A DNA stretch of 64,000 nucleotides from Prorocentrum cordatum (lineage: Eukaryota; Sar; Dinophyceae; Prorocentrales; Prorocentraceae), in the NCBI GenBank assembly GCA_963575745.1, contig CAUYUJ010007491.1:90102-154101 (forward strand). Direction: 5' to 3'. This document shows positions 62,791-64,000 of the stretch, piece after piece (the stretch's first letter is position 1; every line of letters starts with the position of its first letter). The position numbers and the translations under genes are program-made. Below the pieces are notes generated by a model that saw only the letters and a program-made list of their open reading frames with translations, searched no databases and was not told the origin of the DNA.

Positions 62791-62925
62791 ACGGATTATG
62801 AAGGGAATTATCAAGCGCATGAGGAGGAGCACGGATGAGGAGAAGGACGCGTTACAGCAGGAGGATGAGGAGCTGGGCGCGAGAAGCACTTGGAACTTTG
62901 GGGAAGGAGAGGGGAGAAGGGAGAG
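62790..62925 (+). CDS. Possible second exon of the coiled-coil gene
   Basis: The frame reads IMKGIIKRMRRSTDEEKDAL then QQEDEELGARSTWNFG, a charged helix. GTGTGT near 62926 could be a donor. It lies 620 bp downstream of the first candidate exon on the same strand, with only simple repeats and GC-rich sequence between. The open stretch is too short to stand alone as a gene. Confidence 0.3.
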
Positions 62926-63189
62926 GTGTGTACTTACTGGGGAATGAGATGGAGGAGGGGGATGAAGAGGGGGAGGGGGTCGTGGAGTAAGTAATCCTTC
63001 TTTGGCCATGACCATGCTTAAAGGTACCCGCTTTAGTACGAGGAGGAATGTGCGGAGGAGGAGGCGGAGGCGGAGCAATGACGTACAGGAATGCGATGGA
63101 CCCTCGCGATGTGACTGAAAGCCACCACAGCCCGAACTACGAGGACCTTTGTCGCAGATCCTCCGGTCACTGCCCAGCACGAAACCTGT

Positions 63190-63384
63190 TGATATATCTC
63201 CTGCGACTTGCCTTCACAGGCTCGAAGCACGGCTCTGACCAGCGCCTCCGATGCCGCTGGCCTCCGAAGTACCTGGCCGTGTGCCAGTTCCAAGTCTTCG
63301 GAGAGGACGCTGGGGCATCGAAGGGCTGGCCCAGCCTTCTCCGACATGAGCCCCTCTACCCATGGACGGGTCACACCCGATAGA
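63190..63384 (-). CDS. Coding-like minus-strand segment, unknown family
   Basis: The minus frame reads GVTRPWVEGLMSEKAGPALR, CPSVLSEDLELAHGQVLRRP and EALVRAVLRACEGKSQEIYQ, balanced and helix-prone. Upstream on the same strand, beyond two GGA tracts, 63876-63770 reads RSLKLEMDASLPGPRRIRST. They may be two exons of one gene. No family is recognised. Confidence 0.25.
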
Positions 63385-63424
63385 GTCAATAATGATAGCT
63401 CTAGGCAATCGGTCTCCTGAGATA

Positions 63425-63755
63425 GGATGAGGAAAGTCAGGAGGAGGATGAGGAAAAGGAGGAGGAGGAGGAGGAGGAGAAAGAAGAGGAGGAGGAGGAG
63501 GAGGAGAAGTAGGAGGAGAAGGAGGAGGAGAAGGAGACTCAGTGAGCTTGTCGAGCGAGGCTGATCCTCTGCATCCTGGTGCGCTGCCTGCCCGGCGCCG
63601 AAAATAACGTGCTGAATGGAGGTAGGCGGAAGAGCAGGAGGAGGGGGAGGCGGCGGAGGTGGAGGTGGAGGTGGATGTGGAGGAGGGAGGTGGAAGAGGA
63701 GTGGAGGAGAAGTAGGAGGAGGAGGAGGAGGAGGAGGAGGAGGAAGCGTTTTTTT
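63425..63755 (+). repeat. Two (GGA)n tracts
   Basis: GGA triplets at 63430-63540 and 63615-63750, the latter with GTGGAGGTGGAGGTGGA. The last 120 bases of the window (63880-64000) hold nothing recognised. Confidence 0.9.
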
Positions 63756-64000
63756 TGGTTGTAGTCGCTGGTCTGGGCTTCGAAGGACGTGCTGGGATCG
63801 CATCCAAGGTCGAGCGGATTCGGCGAGGCCCGGGCAGGCTGGCATCCATTTCAAGTTTCAAGGATCTTGCTCTCATAACCTCGTCAACTCAATGTTTCGT
63901 GCTGCTGTGGTGCCTGCCACATGATCAGTCATATGATTGCCAATCGTCAGGAACGTTGGGATCCTAGTCCTAAACCTCTAGGTGTGACGAGATCTGCATG

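Overview
This is nuclear DNA of a dinoflagellate. It is GC-rich, and real genes are a small island in repeats. The lineage call rests on three things: a 22-nt sequence at 57561-57582 that matches the dinoflagellate spliced leader (recalled from general knowledge) at all but one base; retroelement proteins of a style I associate with dinoflagellates; and gene-sparse, repeat-dominated sequence with isolated coding-like islands. No bacterial operon, CRISPR array, rRNA or tRNA gene was found.

Layout. 0-4.2 kb: the 3' part of a LINE-type retrotransposon (endonuclease plus reverse transcriptase), broken near its C-terminus. 4.2-8.7 kb: inverted repeats, a 550-bp AT island, GGA tracts and short terminal-inverted-repeat (TIR) elements. 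8.9-13 kb: two large degenerate minisatellites (CCRTCTTGG type, then GGCCGAGTT type) with a 200-bp foldback element between them. 13-22.9 kb: GC-rich sequence holding GGA tracts, a hAT-like MITE with an 8-bp target duplication, a cluster of CATCATAGG motifs, and scattered coding-like minus-strand segments. 23.35-24.6 kb: the best cellular gene, an intronless pentatricopeptide-repeat (PPR) protein with a possible plastid-targeting leader. 25-28.7 kb: two short inverted-repeat elements and tandem arrays of 159, 73 and 60 bp.

29.08-36.41 kb: a complete Ty1/copia retrotransposon on the minus strand. It has 179-bp LTRs differing at one base, a TATTA target duplication, an initiator-Met-tRNA-like primer site, gag-protease, and integrase/RT/RNase H carrying two in-frame stops. 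36.4-43.8 kb: minisatellites, a 620-bp TAG array, six copies of a 152-bp repeat, and two copies of a composite non-coding element ending in GGA tracts. 44.9-45.8 kb: a decayed gag of a different retroelement lineage. 46.4-49.3 kb: a TIR element, a minus-strand coding-like ORF with one stop, a third composite element and a 960-bp GAT array. 49.3-57.5 kb: mostly repeats. 57.56-58.15 kb: a spliced-leader relic followed by an ORF, the signature of an mRNA copied back into the genome. 59.5-64 kb: period-11 arrays, an AAC array and short coding-like islands between GGA tracts, two of which could be exons of one coiled-coil gene.

The only confident protein genes are the LINE ORF, the copia gag and pol, and the PPR gene. 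Most long open frames are by-products of in-register simple repeats. Two themes recur: microsatellite tracts sit immediately next to transposon ends, and many short TIR elements are present in more than one copy.
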